This document shows, one piece after another, positions 33,635-42,901 of a stretch of DNA of 64,000 nt. A program made the translations under genes and the position numbers. Each line of letters starts with the position of its first letter. The stretch's first letter is position 1. The DNA is from CAYRTV01 sp964505785 (GTDB lineage Bacteria > Acidobacteriota > Aminicenantia > Aminicenantales > Aminicenantaceae): positions 10,988-74,987 of the forward strand of contig CAZDJZ010000015.1 in the NCBI GenBank assembly GCA_964505785.1, given 5' to 3'. A model generated the notes under the pieces. The model was not told where the DNA came from and ran no database searches. It saw only the letters and a program-made list of their open reading frames with translations.

Positions 33635-34066
33635 TCAGCCGTCGATTTCGAAATCTCCGGTATTTGACTCATCCATGCATTTATCATCTTCAGAAGAAAA
33701 CTTTTGTTCCAGGGAAATAATTTTCACTAAATTGCCGAGATAATTCTGGCCCTTCTTCTCGCCATATGGAAAAAATTGGGTTCCAACTTGAAATTTATAG
33801 CTTTTACCTGGATTGGGCGTGACTCTGCGTATAATCCCATCAAGCTTTAAGGCCGATCGTTCTCCGGGAATAGATAGTTTTAAATGGATTTTGGTTTCCG
33901 GTTTCATTTTTTCCTGGCATACAAAAAGAATTCCGCCGCGGCTGAGGTCAAGCACAGGGCAGAATTCCTCTCCATACGTTTCACCTGGGGAAGGAAATAA
34001 TTTTTCGGTTTTATAATTGACAGTCGCACCTGGAATCTTAAACCTGACACAGGTTCTTTTTTCCAT
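33635..34066 (-). CDS. PilZ-domain protein
   Basis: A 143-residue soluble protein with one PilZ domain. The c-di-GMP-binding RxxxR is at the start (R4 and R8 in KRTCVRF), and the second motif DLSRGG matches D/N-x-S-x-x-G. RRVTPNPGKSYKFQVGTQF is the typical following strand. It probably binds c-di-GMP. Two GGDEF proteins in the window could supply or sense that signal. It is transcribed in the same direction as the Frd-like operon but is separated from it by a strong terminator. Confidence 0.85.
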   Translation of the reverse strand: MEKRTCVRFKIPGATVNYKTEKLFPSPGETYGEEFCPVLDLSRGGILFVCQEKMKPETKIHLKLSIPGERSALKLDGIIRRVTPNPGKSYKFQVGTQFFPYGEKKGQNYLGNLVKIISLEQKFSSEDDKCMDESNTGDFEIDG

Positions 34067-34163
34067 CTCTTTATCGGATATGGCTGGTCTCCTTATTTAC
34101 TCATCATCAGCTTAGATGAAAATTATAATCACGGAAAGGAATAAAAGTCAAATGTTTTAGAAT

Positions 34164-34199
34164 AAAAGAGGGGGACAACCTAAGTTCTCCCCCTCTTTT
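34164..34199 (-). terminator. Strong bidirectional intrinsic terminator
   Basis: A perfect 12-bp stem AAAAGAGGGGGA/TCCCCCTCTTTT (34164-34175 and 34188-34199) with a 12-base loop, flanked by A- and T-runs. On the minus strand it ends the ten-gene hdr-kor-frd unit directly after frdA. Confidence 0.85.
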
Positions 34200-34204
34200 T
34201 TAGT

Positions 34205-35872
34205 CTATCTTAAGGTTCCTTCGTACTGGGCTGTTAACTGCCTTTTGCGAACGGCCTCCGGTGTATAAGAGGGAAGGATCACCGGAGATATCCGGCTTGT
34301 TTTAATGCCGGCGCTTTCCAGTTCGTTTTCATACTTATGAATATGTTCCAAAGTAAGAGAACCTAAATCAACTGATTTAACATATTCAGAAGCGTTGATG
34401 CCGGCTCTGCGGCCGAATACATTGTAATCCAGGACAGAATTTCCCATCAAACGATTCCGCCCATGGACGCCGCCTGAAGCTTCTCCGGCGACATACAAGC
34501 CTGGAATCGAGCTTTCGCATTTTTCATTGATATCGATTCCGCCGTTCTGATAGTGGAGGGAAGGATAAACGAGCATGGGTTCTTTCGTAATATCAATTCC
34601 GTAGCGGAAGAATTGACGATGCATTGCCGGAAACTGATGATTGATATACCCTTCTCCCTGAAGCATTTCAATAAGGGGGGAATCAAGCCAAATGCCGACG
34701 CGTCCACTGGGTGTTTTGATGCCCATGTTTTTTTCCACACACTCCCGGATAAAAGCTGAACTTTCCACATCACGGGGCTCTCGAGGAAATACAAATAATT
34801 CGCCGTCCTTGTTAACAGGCTGTCCTCCTGCTCCCCGGATTTTTTCTGTAATAAGAAAGCCTGCGATTTGTTCAGGAAACACCGAACCGGTGGGATGATA
34901 CTGTACTGAATCCATGTAGAGTAAATCAGCTCCTGCGCGGTAGGCCATGATCAAGCCGTCACCGGTAGCACCGTAGTGGTTGGTTGTGTCGAATCCGCGA
35001 ATGTGCAGCCGGCCGTAGCCGCCTGTGGTTATGATGGTTGACTTGGCTTTAACAACGAAATATTCTTCAGTTTCAATATTGTAGAGGATTCCCCCGGCAC
35101 AATTTCCTTTATCATCCAAAAGAAGCTCGACGGTCGGCATGAATTCGAGCACATCAATTTTATCCGGATGATTTCTAACTTCATCCATTAAGGTGCGCAT
35201 TATGATCGCACCGGTATAATCCCTGCAGGACAGCATTCGCTTGCGGGACGTTCCGCCGCCGTGTAATGCCTGGAATGAGCCGTCTTCGAGTTTATCCCAT
35301 ACGACGCCCAGGTCTTCCAGCCATTTTACGACTTCCGGCGCATCGTGTGTAAGGGCTTCAACCAATTCAGGTTTATTATCAAAATGGCCGCCTCCGATTA
35401 TATCTAAATAATGCCGGGTAGGGGAGTCTTTTTCTTTGACAGCGGCCTGCATACCTCCCTGGGACATCATGGAATTGGCGTCTCCGATCCGCAATTTGGT
35501 GGAAATGATACTGTGGGTTCCCTTCTGCATGGCGGTGATGGCGGCGGCGCAGCCGGCTCCTCCTCCGCCAATGATAAGGACATCCGTTTCATAATCCGGA
35601 GAGGAAAGATCGAATAATTCAGGCTTAATACGGGAATGAGATTCCAGTAAATCTGCCACTTCCGTGGTGATGGTTTCCCCTTTGTTCGGACCCACATGGA
35701 CTTCCCGCCGCGACTCGGATCTATAGTCAGGGTGGAACTTGTTTAAAACTTCTTCCCTTTCTTCCCCGCTCATAGGGGGGAAGACAGGTTTTCCGGATTT
35801 GGCCAACTCAAAACGTTTTTGGCGGGTATGCGCCACTTTATCAAGTGTTTCTTTCATATATTCAGGATACAT
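34205..35872 (-). CDS. Fumarate reductase/L-aspartate oxidase-type flavoprotein subunit
   Basis: A 555-residue FAD protein of the SdhA/FrdA/NadB superfamily. The FAD fold starts GGGGAGCAAA (102-111). The active-site HPTG is at 326-329 and the GEASGGVHGRNRLMGNS signature lies near 470-486. The covalent-FAD His of SdhA/FrdA is replaced: the segment reads N133-SMMSQGG, so FAD should be non-covalent, as in NadB or thiol-fumarate reductase. There is no membrane anchor. An unusual N-terminal extension of about 90 residues precedes the FAD fold. It follows an Fe-S subunit gene, so the pair looks like a soluble TfrAB- or FrdAB-like oxidoreductase. The true substrate is unknown. AAGGAG precedes the ATG. 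Confidence 0.82.
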   Translation of the reverse strand: MYPEYMKETLDKVAHTRQKRFELAKSGKPVFPPMSGEEREEVLNKFHPDYRSESRREVHVGPNKGETITTEVADLLESHSRIKPELFDLSSPDYETDVLIIGGGGAGCAAAITAMQKGTHSIISTKLRIGDANSMMSQGGMQAAVKEKDSPTRHYLDIIGGGHFDNKPELVEALTHDAPEVVKWLEDLGVVWDKLEDGSFQALHGGGTSRKRMLSCRDYTGAIIMRTLMDEVRNHPDKIDVLEFMPTVELLLDDKGNCAGGILYNIETEEYFVVKAKSTIITTGGYGRLHIRGFDTTNHYGATGDGLIMAYRAGADLLYMDSVQYHPTGSVFPEQIAGFLITEKIRGAGGQPVNKDGELFVFPREPRDVESSAFIRECVEKNMGIKTPSGRVGIWLDSPLIEMLQGEGYINHQFPAMHRQFFRYGIDITKEPMLVYPSLHYQNGGIDINEKCESSIPGLYVAGEASGGVHGRNRLMGNSVLDYNVFGRRAGINASEYVKSVDLGSLTLEHIHKYENELESAGIKTSRISPVILPSYTPEAVRKRQLTAQYEGTLR

Positions 35873-35915
35873 GAGATACTCCTTCGACTATAAAGGTTTT
35901 ATTATTCATGATATA

Positions 35916-36617
35916 TTACTCGGAATCCCTGGCGTAATATTTTTTTCTGAGGTCTTCTTTGTCCGCAGTCATTAATTCTTCCAATTCTTTTTTATAAACA
36001 CCGTCTTTCACTTCCTGAATGCGTTTAGTTAATTCTTCACTGTCAGGCGATAGATATTTTCCGTAGAGACGCTTAGCCAGAATGCCGACATTGAATTGAA
36101 TGATTTCAGCTGGACACCGGATCGCGCATAAACCGCAGCAGAGACAATCAAAGGACAGGTCCATGACCTGTTCGATATCTCCGCGTTTGGCGGCCTGGAT
36201 ATAATCCATCACTTCCAGGTCCTGCGGGCATGACTTTGTGCAGGTATTGCAGGCCACACAGCGGAAAACTTCCGGGTAATAAGCCTGGATAGTTGCCGCT
36301 TCCGGTTTAATTTTTTCCATGTCATAAACGGCCTTATGTGCGGGAATAGCGGGGAGCTGAGCCAGCCACATTCCTTCTTCCACCAGGGTCGTACAGGCCA
36401 GCCCGGTGTAGATTTTATAATCGCCGGGAAGGCGGTATACAGTTGCACAGGCTCCGCAAAATCCTTCACGGCAGCCTGCTCCCCGTTTGATCTGATAACC
36501 GGCATATTCCAGGGCTCCCATGATGGTTGCTTTCGCGGGCACTTTGTGCATTTTTCCCATAATGTAGACTGTCTTGAAATCCTTGCTTTCTTTGTCTTTA
36601 TTGTTTTGGGCTGTCAT
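35916..36617 (-). CDS. FrdB-like iron-sulfur subunit ([2Fe-2S] plus two [4Fe-4S])
   Basis: A 233-residue protein. The N-terminal plant-type 2Fe-2S domain has C49, C54, C57 and C75. The C-terminal dicluster domain has C120, C123, C126, C130 and C158, C161, C164, C168, all as full 4Fe-4S sets. In SdhB one site is a 3Fe-4S; here both look like 4Fe-4S, closer to the thiol:fumarate reductase B N-terminus or HdrC-like proteins. No membrane helix. It probably relays electrons between HdrABC-MvhD and the flavoprotein encoded next. GGAGG lies before the ATG. Confidence 0.85.
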   Translation of the reverse strand: MTAQNNKDKESKDFKTVYIMGKMHKVPAKATIMGALEYAGYQIKRGAGCREGFCGACATVYRLPGDYKIYTGLACTTLVEEGMWLAQLPAIPAHKAVYDMEKIKPEAATIQAYYPEVFRCVACNTCTKSCPQDLEVMDYIQAAKRGDIEQVMDLSFDCLCCGLCAIRCPAEIIQFNVGILAKRLYGKYLSPDSEELTKRIQEVKDGVYKKELEELMTADKEDLRKKYYARDSE

Positions 36618-36654
36618 GTTTTTCCTCCATTGCGCCTTGTGAATAAGGCCGCCC

Positions 36655-37077
36655 CTAGGCGGATTTTTCTTCGGGCAGATTCATTGGCCCCAAATTTCTA
36701 ATTTTTTCAGTGAATTCATTAATAACGGTAACGAATTTTTTTCCTTCTGCAGCGGATACCCACTCTAAGCGGATCCGATCCGGCTCAATACCGAAATCAG
36801 AGAGGACTTTTTCGAGTATTTTTATGCGCCGGAGAGTTTTATAATTTCCATCGATATAATGGCAGTCTCCGGGGTGGCAACCGCCGATAAAAACACCGTC
36901 TGCTCCCTGTTTAAATGCCCACAATACATGCTGGGGATCTACCCGGGATGAGCACATAACGCGAATCATGACACTATTTGGCATATATTCCATCCGTGAT
37001 GTGCCGGCGAGGTCGGCACCTGCAGAAGTACACCAATTACAAGCAAAGCTGATGATTTTGGGTTCGAATTTAGCCAT
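36655..37077 (-). CDS. mvhD: MvhD/FlpD-type hydrogenase iron-sulfur subunit
   Basis: A 140-residue MvhD-family protein with conserved Cys C13, C16, C42, C67 and C72 (FACNWC, RVMCSSRVDP, GGCHPGDCHY) that hold a 2Fe-2S cluster. In methanogens MvhD connects hydrogenase or formate dehydrogenase to HdrA; in bacteria it links HdrA to other donors. Its start overlaps the hdrA stop (TAATG). No hydrogenase genes are in the window, so the partner is probably the Frd-like pair or an unlinked enzyme. Confidence 0.92.
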   Translation of the reverse strand: MAKFEPKIISFACNWCTSAGADLAGTSRMEYMPNSVMIRVMCSSRVDPQHVLWAFKQGADGVFIGGCHPGDCHYIDGNYKTLRRIKILEKVLSDFGIEPDRIRLEWVSAAEGKKFVTVINEFTEKIRNLGPMNLPEEKSA

Positions 37078-39044
37078 TATGACTTAACCTCTCCTTTCAA
37101 AATGGTGTCGACCATGGAATAGATCTGATCGTCTGTGTAATTTTTCTGCTGGGCGGCTCCGGACGGGCATGCGGCGATGCAGCATCCGCAGCCTTCACAA
37201 AGAATATCATTTACCGTAACAATGCCTTTTTGTTCATCGAAAACCCGGGCTTCATATGGACAGACCGGGATGCACAAACGGCAGCCGCTGCAGACATCTT
37301 CATCCACAACCGCAACTATCGGGTCATGGAAAAGTTCATCTGAGGCAAACATGGCCTGGACCTTACTGGCGGCTCCGCTCGCCTGGGCCACAGCTTCCGG
37401 AATATCCTTAGGCGCTTGACCGGCTCCGGCTAAGAACAATCCGGAGATGACACTTTCAACCGGACGCAGCTTCGGGTGAGCTTCAGCTAAAAATCCATCT
37501 TTATCCGTTCCCATCTTGAGGGTTTTGACGATTTCTTCGGTTCCCTGGGAAGGCTCCATCGCCATTGCTAAAACGACCATATCAGCGTCTATTTCCACAT
37601 CCTTTCCTGTAAGAGTATCCACGCCCCAAACTTTCATTTTTCCTTTTTCTTCAAAGACTTTGGATACTTTTCCTCTCAGATAGACGACATCATCTTCCTC
37701 GATGGCGCGCTGGACAAACTCCTCGTAATTTTTTCCGCCGGAGCGGATATCAATATAGAAGATATAGGCTTGCCCGTCGGGGACATTGTGTTTATAGAGC
37801 ATGGCGTGCTTAGCCGTGTACATGCAGCATATCTTGGAACAATAAGATTTATGCATCTCCGGATCTCTTGATCCGCAGCACTGAATAAACACGACTTCTT
37901 TGGGAACGGCCCGGTCGGAAGGCCTGAGAACCTGGCCTTGAGTGGGGCCTGATGCGGATAATAATCTTTCAAATTCCAGTCCGTTGAGCACATTTGGATA
38001 TTTCCCGTAACCGTATTCAGCAATTTGGTCTTTTCCGTAAAGATCGTAGCCGGTCGCAACCACAACCGCACCCACTTCTTCTTCCACAATTTCCGGCTGC
38101 ATGTCATAATTGATGGCTTTCGGCTCACAGACATCCGCGCATTTTCCGCATGCAATGGGAACAAAGCCGGGACAGTTTTCAGCATCAATGGTAAAAGTCG
38201 CCGGGATGGCTTGAGGAAAAGGAATATAAATAGCTTTGCGGCCGGTCATGCCTTCATCAAATTCATTGGGCACAACCACTGGACAAACTTCCGAGCAATC
38301 ATCGCAAAGCGTGCAAAGATTAGGATCTACATAGGTTGGTTTTTTCAGAATTTTCGCTTTGAAATTGCCGACATACCCGGAAATTTCCTTGACTTCACTG
38401 TATGTCATTAATTTGATTTTGGGATGCTTGGAAACCTCCACCATTTTCGGGGTCATGATACATTGTGAACAGTCAAGAGTGGGAAAGGTTTCGGACAATT
38501 GTATCATGTGTCCACCAATAGAAGGAGATTTTTCCACAAGAATCACATCATGCCCGGCATTTCCGATGTCCAAGGCGGCTTGGATTCCGCTGATTCCTCC
38601 TCCAATCACAAGCGCCCGTTTGGTTACGGGAACACTAAGTGGTGTAAGAGATTCATTTCTGCGTACTTTCTCCACGAGACTTCGTGTGATTTTAATGGCT
38701 TTGTCGGTCGCTTGCTCTTTGTTTTTATGGACCCAGCTGCATTGCTCACGGATATTGGCGATTTCGCATTGATAGGGGTTCATTCCGGTGGATTCCGCAA
38801 CCCGCCGGAAAGTGCTTTCATGAAGGTTCGGGGAACAGCAGGCCACCACAACACTCTCCAGATTATGTTCTTTAATCGCTGTTTCGATGCATTTCTGGCC
38901 GGGATCGGAACACATATACACATAGTCTTCCGCATGGACCACATCTTCTGTTTTGGAGAGTTCTTCAGCCACTTTTTTCACATCGACGGTACCGGCAATG
39001 TTGATACCGCAATGGCAAACAAAAACTCCTGTCCTTTTTTTCAT
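37077..39044 (-). CDS. hdrA: HdrA-type heterodisulfide reductase flavoprotein
   Basis: A 655-residue HdrA. The N-terminal domain has CHCG (C10, C12), C45, C52 and C69-C70; the FAD fold is GGGISG (148-153). C192 and C195 lie in the DCSQC motif. Ferredoxin domains are at C244-C254 (CTLCDDCSEVC), an inserted CPGFVPIACGKCADVC, and two C-terminal 4Fe-4S sites (CSGCRLCIPVCP, CEGCGCCIAACP). HdrA holds the bifurcating FAD in HdrABC complexes. It is separated from hdrB and hdrC by the kor genes, an unusual order. A short AAGG precedes the ATG. Confidence 0.94.
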   Translation of the reverse strand: MKKRTGVFVCHCGINIAGTVDVKKVAEELSKTEDVVHAEDYVYMCSDPGQKCIETAIKEHNLESVVVACCSPNLHESTFRRVAESTGMNPYQCEIANIREQCSWVHKNKEQATDKAIKITRSLVEKVRRNESLTPLSVPVTKRALVIGGGISGIQAALDIGNAGHDVILVEKSPSIGGHMIQLSETFPTLDCSQCIMTPKMVEVSKHPKIKLMTYSEVKEISGYVGNFKAKILKKPTYVDPNLCTLCDDCSEVCPVVVPNEFDEGMTGRKAIYIPFPQAIPATFTIDAENCPGFVPIACGKCADVCEPKAINYDMQPEIVEEEVGAVVVATGYDLYGKDQIAEYGYGKYPNVLNGLEFERLLSASGPTQGQVLRPSDRAVPKEVVFIQCCGSRDPEMHKSYCSKICCMYTAKHAMLYKHNVPDGQAYIFYIDIRSGGKNYEEFVQRAIEEDDVVYLRGKVSKVFEEKGKMKVWGVDTLTGKDVEIDADMVVLAMAMEPSQGTEEIVKTLKMGTDKDGFLAEAHPKLRPVESVISGLFLAGAGQAPKDIPEAVAQASGAASKVQAMFASDELFHDPIVAVVDEDVCSGCRLCIPVCPYEARVFDEQKGIVTVNDILCEGCGCCIAACPSGAAQQKNYTDDQIYSMVDTILKGEVKS

Positions 39045-39128
39045 AGTATTACCTTATAATAAGATTTCTTGAATTCCTCTTAAGGAAGAATTCATAAAAA
39101 CGATTGCATGTGAATATACTGATTGACT

Positions 39129-39677
39129 TCACTTGTTTTCATCCAGGGCTTTAAGCCCGTACTCATAACCTTGGTCAAATGCCTTCTGGTTCAATTCGAG
39201 GAACCTGTCGGGAACCAGGCCGGGCAGGGCCTTTTTCATGACGTCCGGAGTGGTGATTTTCGTGATAGCCGTAAAAAAGCCCATCATCACCAGGTTGGCG
39301 ATAATCCGGTTTCCCAATTCCTCTGCAAAACGGGTTGAGGGTACGGAATAATGCTTTATTTTCCCCCGAATTTCCTTTGGTTTAACCAAATCCTTGTCTG
39401 TGATCAGAAGGCCGTCTTCCCGCAGTTCAGGTTCGTATTTATCATAGGCTTCCTGTGACATAGATACTAGAATTTCAGGCCGGGTAATGTAGGGGTAGAG
39501 GACTCTTTCATCCGACACTACTACTTGGGAGCTGCAGGCGCTGCCGCGGGCTTCAGGCCCGAAACTCTGGTTCATGGTAGCGAATTTATCCCCATACAGC
39601 GAAAGAGCTTTTCCTGCGATAAGAGCACAGCGGATGATACCCTGGCCTCCAAATCCGGAAAATCTAATCTCAGTCAT
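39129..39677 (-). CDS. korC: 2-oxoacid:ferredoxin oxidoreductase gamma subunit
   Basis: A 182-residue gamma subunit. It starts MTEIRFSGFGGQGIIR, the typical gamma fold, and has QSFGPEARGSACSSQVVVSDE. The start at 39677 is set by CGGAGAT and an eight-base overlap with the beta stop; the upstream ATG at 39716 lies inside beta. With alpha, beta and ferredoxin subunits it forms a complex that oxidises a 2-oxoacid with CoA and ferredoxin, probably 2-oxoglutarate judging by korDABC gene order. Confidence 0.92.
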   Translation of the reverse strand: MTEIRFSGFGGQGIIRCALIAGKALSLYGDKFATMNQSFGPEARGSACSSQVVVSDERVLYPYITRPEILVSMSQEAYDKYEPELREDGLLITDKDLVKPKEIRGKIKHYSVPSTRFAEELGNRIIANLVMMGFFTAITKITTPDVMKKALPGLVPDRFLELNQKAFDQGYEYGLKALDENK

Positions 39678-40542
39678 TGTTATCTCCGTAAGGTTGAAAT
39701 TTATCTCCGAGCACACGGGACATATGCGTGTTCATCGCATCCAGAAAAGTGGGTTTTTCGATATCCACAAATTTCCCTACAATCAGCTTTCCCTGGTAGC
39801 TGATATCCAGTGTTTCGGTAGGGGCGCCATGCTGAATTTCTGAATTGTCATAATAATATTTCATAAGATTCAATCCGTCCCCCAGCCGGTTTCGTCTTGC
39901 GTACAAAGTGACACAGGGAGTGATGACTTCAATAAAAGAAAAGCCTTTTTTGTTTAAAGCCTCTTGAATTGACTTGGTTACGCGGCGCATATGCAGGGCT
40001 GTATATCTGGCAATGTAAGTCGCTCCTGCGGCCTCAACCAGGCGGGGCAGGTTAAAAGCATATTCAAAATTTCCAAAAGGCGCGGTGGACGCGTTGGCCC
40101 GTGTGGGAGTTGTAGCCGCTACCTGGCCTCCGGTCATGGCGTAATTGAAATTGTTGACACAAATAACCACTAAGTCCATATTGCGGCGGGCGGCATGAAT
40201 GAGGTGGTTGCCGCCGATTCCGGCAATATCTCCGTCGCCGCTGAACACGATGACTTTCATTCTGGGGTCAGCCAGCTTCAGTCCTGTTGCGAACGGGATG
40301 GCCCGCCCATGGGTGCTGTGAAAGGAATCCAATTTAACGTATCCGGCCACCCGTCCGGTGCATCCTATACCGGAAACAACCGCGAGACGGTCCAGATCAT
40401 AGTTTTCTTTTCGTATGGCTTCATTGAAAGAGGTAACCACAGTACCTATGCCGCATCCGGGACACCAAATATGGGGAATGCGGTCCATTCTGAGCAGATT
40501 TTCAACCGGATTGCTTTCTCTTTGTACTTCCGCTTTGTTCAT
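39670..40542 (-). CDS. korB: 2-oxoacid:ferredoxin oxidoreductase beta subunit (TPP-binding)
   Basis: A 290-residue beta subunit. CPGCG (27-31) and C61 help hold the 4Fe-4S cluster. The thiamine-diphosphate motif is GDGD (102-105) through NNFNYAMTGGQ. HSTHGRAIPFATG is also typical of Kor/Por beta chains. It overlaps the alpha stop by ATGA. GGAGG precedes the ATG. Confidence 0.94.
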   Translation of the reverse strand: MNKAEVQRESNPVENLLRMDRIPHIWCPGCGIGTVVTSFNEAIRKENYDLDRLAVVSGIGCTGRVAGYVKLDSFHSTHGRAIPFATGLKLADPRMKVIVFSGDGDIAGIGGNHLIHAARRNMDLVVICVNNFNYAMTGGQVAATTPTRANASTAPFGNFEYAFNLPRLVEAAGATYIARYTALHMRRVTKSIQEALNKKGFSFIEVITPCVTLYARRNRLGDGLNLMKYYYDNSEIQHGAPTETLDISYQGKLIVGKFVDIEKPTFLDAMNTHMSRVLGDKFQPYGDNND

Positions 40543-41711
40543 TGTGCAGCCTCCTTGATAGCATTCAAGATATCATTGGGATCATGGACCCAACCGCCGA
40601 GATGAGGAACGCTCCGCACCCCGCATTGTCCTTGTGAAGACCGGTCTACTTCTAAAACAATCTGACCGGCGTTGATTTCCGGGACTACAAAAGATTTGAT
40701 TTTACTTGCCAGCTTCTGAATATGTTTCTCCGGAAAAGGCCATACGGTAATCAAACGCAGGGTTCCGACTTTGATGCCGGCATTCCTTGCCTGCTGCACA
40801 GCTTTGACTGCCACCCGGGAGGTGATTCCATAGGAAATGACAATGACTTCAGCATCTTCGATTTGTTCTTCTTCAAAACGTATTATCTTGTCTGCGTTCT
40901 TATCGATTTTATCAATAATATTTTGGACATTGACTTTTTGACATTCCGCATTAATAACAGGATAACCTCTTTCGTCATGAGTTAAGCCGGTTGTATGAAA
41001 GCGGTAACCTTCTCCGGTCTTGACCATGAACGGCACACCGTCTTTGTCCACTTTGTATGGAAGGTATTCTTCTTTCGGCCCTTCGTACCATTTTCTTTCC
41101 ACGATTTCGATTTCATCGGCCGGAGGAATCACAACTTTTTCATGCATATGGCCGACACATTCATCCGTCATAACAAAAACCGGAACCCGGTAGGTTTCCG
41201 CTAGATTGAAGGCTTCGATCGTTAAATCAAAACATTCCTGGGGGGAATCAGGGGAAAGCGCGATGATGCGGTAATCTCCATGCGATCCCCACCGGGCCTG
41301 CATCATGTCCTGTTGACCGGTGAGAGTGGGAAGCCCGGTGGAGGGCCCGCCTCGCTGGACGTTGGCGATAACCAGCGGTGTTTCCATCATGGCGGCCAAC
41401 CCGATATTTTCCATCATTAAAGAAAATCCAGGGCCTGACGTGACTGTCATTGGTTTTTTGCCTCCCCAGGATGCGCCTATGAGAGAGGCAATCGAAGCCA
41501 ATTCATCCTCCATCTGAATAAAAACACCGCCCACCGTGGGGATGCGGGACGCGAATCTTTCAGCGGTTTCAGTAGAGGGTGTGATGGGATAACCACCAAA
41601 ATAACGGCATCCGGCAGCCAAGGCCCCTTCTGCCAGGGCATAGTCCCCATCAAGAAAATGAGAACCGGTTAAAACTCCTTTGGGATCAGCCTTGTGCTTT
41701 CTCAATATCAT
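40539..41711 (-). CDS. korA: 2-oxoacid:ferredoxin oxidoreductase alpha subunit
   Basis: A 390-residue alpha subunit with GGYPITPSTETAE, MEDELASIASLIGASWGGKK-type pyrimidine-domain segments, NVQRGGPSTGLPT, and a C-terminal domain ending LGGWVHDPNDIL. The ATG at 41711 directly abuts AAGGAGG with no spacing. A TTG six bases further on (41705) has ideal spacing and may be the real start. The frame overlaps korD by 26 bases. It provides the CoA and substrate half of the site. Confidence 0.93.
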   Translation of the reverse strand: MILRKHKADPKGVLTGSHFLDGDYALAEGALAAGCRYFGGYPITPSTETAERFASRIPTVGGVFIQMEDELASIASLIGASWGGKKPMTVTSGPGFSLMMENIGLAAMMETPLVIANVQRGGPSTGLPTLTGQQDMMQARWGSHGDYRIIALSPDSPQECFDLTIEAFNLAETYRVPVFVMTDECVGHMHEKVVIPPADEIEIVERKWYEGPKEEYLPYKVDKDGVPFMVKTGEGYRFHTTGLTHDERGYPVINAECQKVNVQNIIDKIDKNADKIIRFEEEQIEDAEVIVISYGITSRVAVKAVQQARNAGIKVGTLRLITVWPFPEKHIQKLASKIKSFVVPEINAGQIVLEVDRSSQGQCGVRSVPHLGGWVHDPNDILNAIKEAAQ

Positions 41712-41952
41712 CCTCCTTCCTAACAGTTACAAAAATTGCAAATTCCGGGCATATTGTCTCGCAGAGCTGACAATAACAACAATCAGATTCGTTTTTTACA
41801 AAAGGGGGATGATATCCTTTAACATTATAATCATCCGACAATTCCAAAACATCCCTCGGACAATATTCCACACAAAAACCACATCCTTTACAACGGTCTA
41901 TTTCGATGTGGATTTTCCCTATGATCGGTTTTAAATCGCCAAAATAAATCAT
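41686..41952 (-). CDS. korD: Two-[4Fe-4S] ferredoxin subunit of the 2-oxoacid oxidoreductase
   Basis: An 88-residue ferredoxin with two clusters: C21, C24, C27, C31 and C58, C61, C64, C68. The order korD-korA-korB-korC is that of archaeal 2-oxoglutarate:ferredoxin oxidoreductases. It passes electrons from the TPP site to free ferredoxin. GAGGAAC precedes the ATG; the gene begins seven bases after hdrB. Confidence 0.92.
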   Translation of the reverse strand: MIYFGDLKPIIGKIHIEIDRCKGCGFCVEYCPRDVLELSDDYNVKGYHPPFVKNESDCCYCQLCETICPEFAIFVTVRKEDDIEKAQG

Positions 41953-41959
41953 TTGTTCC

Positions 41960-42841
41960 TCAAATCAATCCTTTTTCTTTTAAGATCGGCTTGGGATCAA
42001 TATAGTGAAGATCCAACTTCAAGCTTTCTTGATCACAGCCTAAAGCAATAGCCAGTAATTGCGAAAAATACAAAATGGGAATATTTTTAAAATCCGGATA
42101 TATCTGCAATGCCTGCTTCTGTCTTTGATCCAGATTAAATGCACATAACGGGCAGCTGACAGTCACCACATCCGCACCCTGATTGACCGCGGAGCTGAGA
42201 ATCTGCCGGGCCCGCTCAGCGACGATCTCAGGATTATCTACGGTTTTATAAGCGCCGCAGCATTCGGTTTTATGGGGAAAATCAACAGAACTTCCGCCCA
42301 GAGAAGTGACCAAATCATCCATGATGACAGGATTTTCTGCATCATCGAAGCCCTGCTCTTTCGGGCGGACCAGATAGCAGCCATAATAATTGGCGACTTT
42401 CAGACCAGTCAACGGCTTGGTCACTTTTCCTGCTAATGCTTTGAAGCTGATTTCATCTCTCAGCAGTTCCAGCAGGTGATAGATTTTTACGTCGCCTTCG
42501 TATTTGACGTCTTCACGGTACATGAGATCATTGATAATTTCCAGGCTTTCAGGATCTTTCTGCATTCTTTGGTTGGCCCGCTTTAAGGTGTTGTAACACA
42601 TAGCGCAAAGCGTAATGACATTGTCATCGGTATCGGCTTCTTTCACACGTATCAAATTCCGAATCGGGGCGAGGTGATGGATGAGGTCATCTGTCGCCAT
42701 GGAAAACACCGTCCCGCAGCAGTTCCAGCGGCTGAGTTCTTTGACTTCAATTCCGAGCTTTTTCAGAGCGCATAAAGCCGAATCTTCAAAATTTTTCGCA
42801 TGACTTTTTAAAGAACACCCAGGATAATAACTTAACTTCAT
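41960..42841 (-). CDS. hdrB: HdrB-type CCG-domain subunit
   Basis: A 293-residue protein with two cysteine-rich CCG domains. The first has YYPGCSLK, RWNCCG and LCAMCYN; the second has NYYGCYLV, TECCGAYKT and SCPLCAFN. These hold the two noncubane 4Fe-4S clusters that cleave disulfides in HdrB. All ligands look intact. It is the second gene of the unit. The natural disulfide in a non-methanogen is unknown. Confidence 0.94.
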   Translation of the reverse strand: MKLSYYPGCSLKSHAKNFEDSALCALKKLGIEVKELSRWNCCGTVFSMATDDLIHHLAPIRNLIRVKEADTDDNVITLCAMCYNTLKRANQRMQKDPESLEIINDLMYREDVKYEGDVKIYHLLELLRDEISFKALAGKVTKPLTGLKVANYYGCYLVRPKEQGFDDAENPVIMDDLVTSLGGSSVDFPHKTECCGAYKTVDNPEIVAERARQILSSAVNQGADVVTVSCPLCAFNLDQRQKQALQIYPDFKNIPILYFSQLLAIALGCDQESLKLDLHYIDPKPILKEKGLI

Positions 42842-42901
42842 TATAATTTTTCCTCACAAAAAATGAGATTAAAAATGATTGAATCCATACTTATGATGAG
42901 T

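Noticed and set aside
38499..39059. 186-residue open frame antisense to hdrA
   Set aside because: It mirrors the well-conserved HdrA N-terminus and has no start signal.
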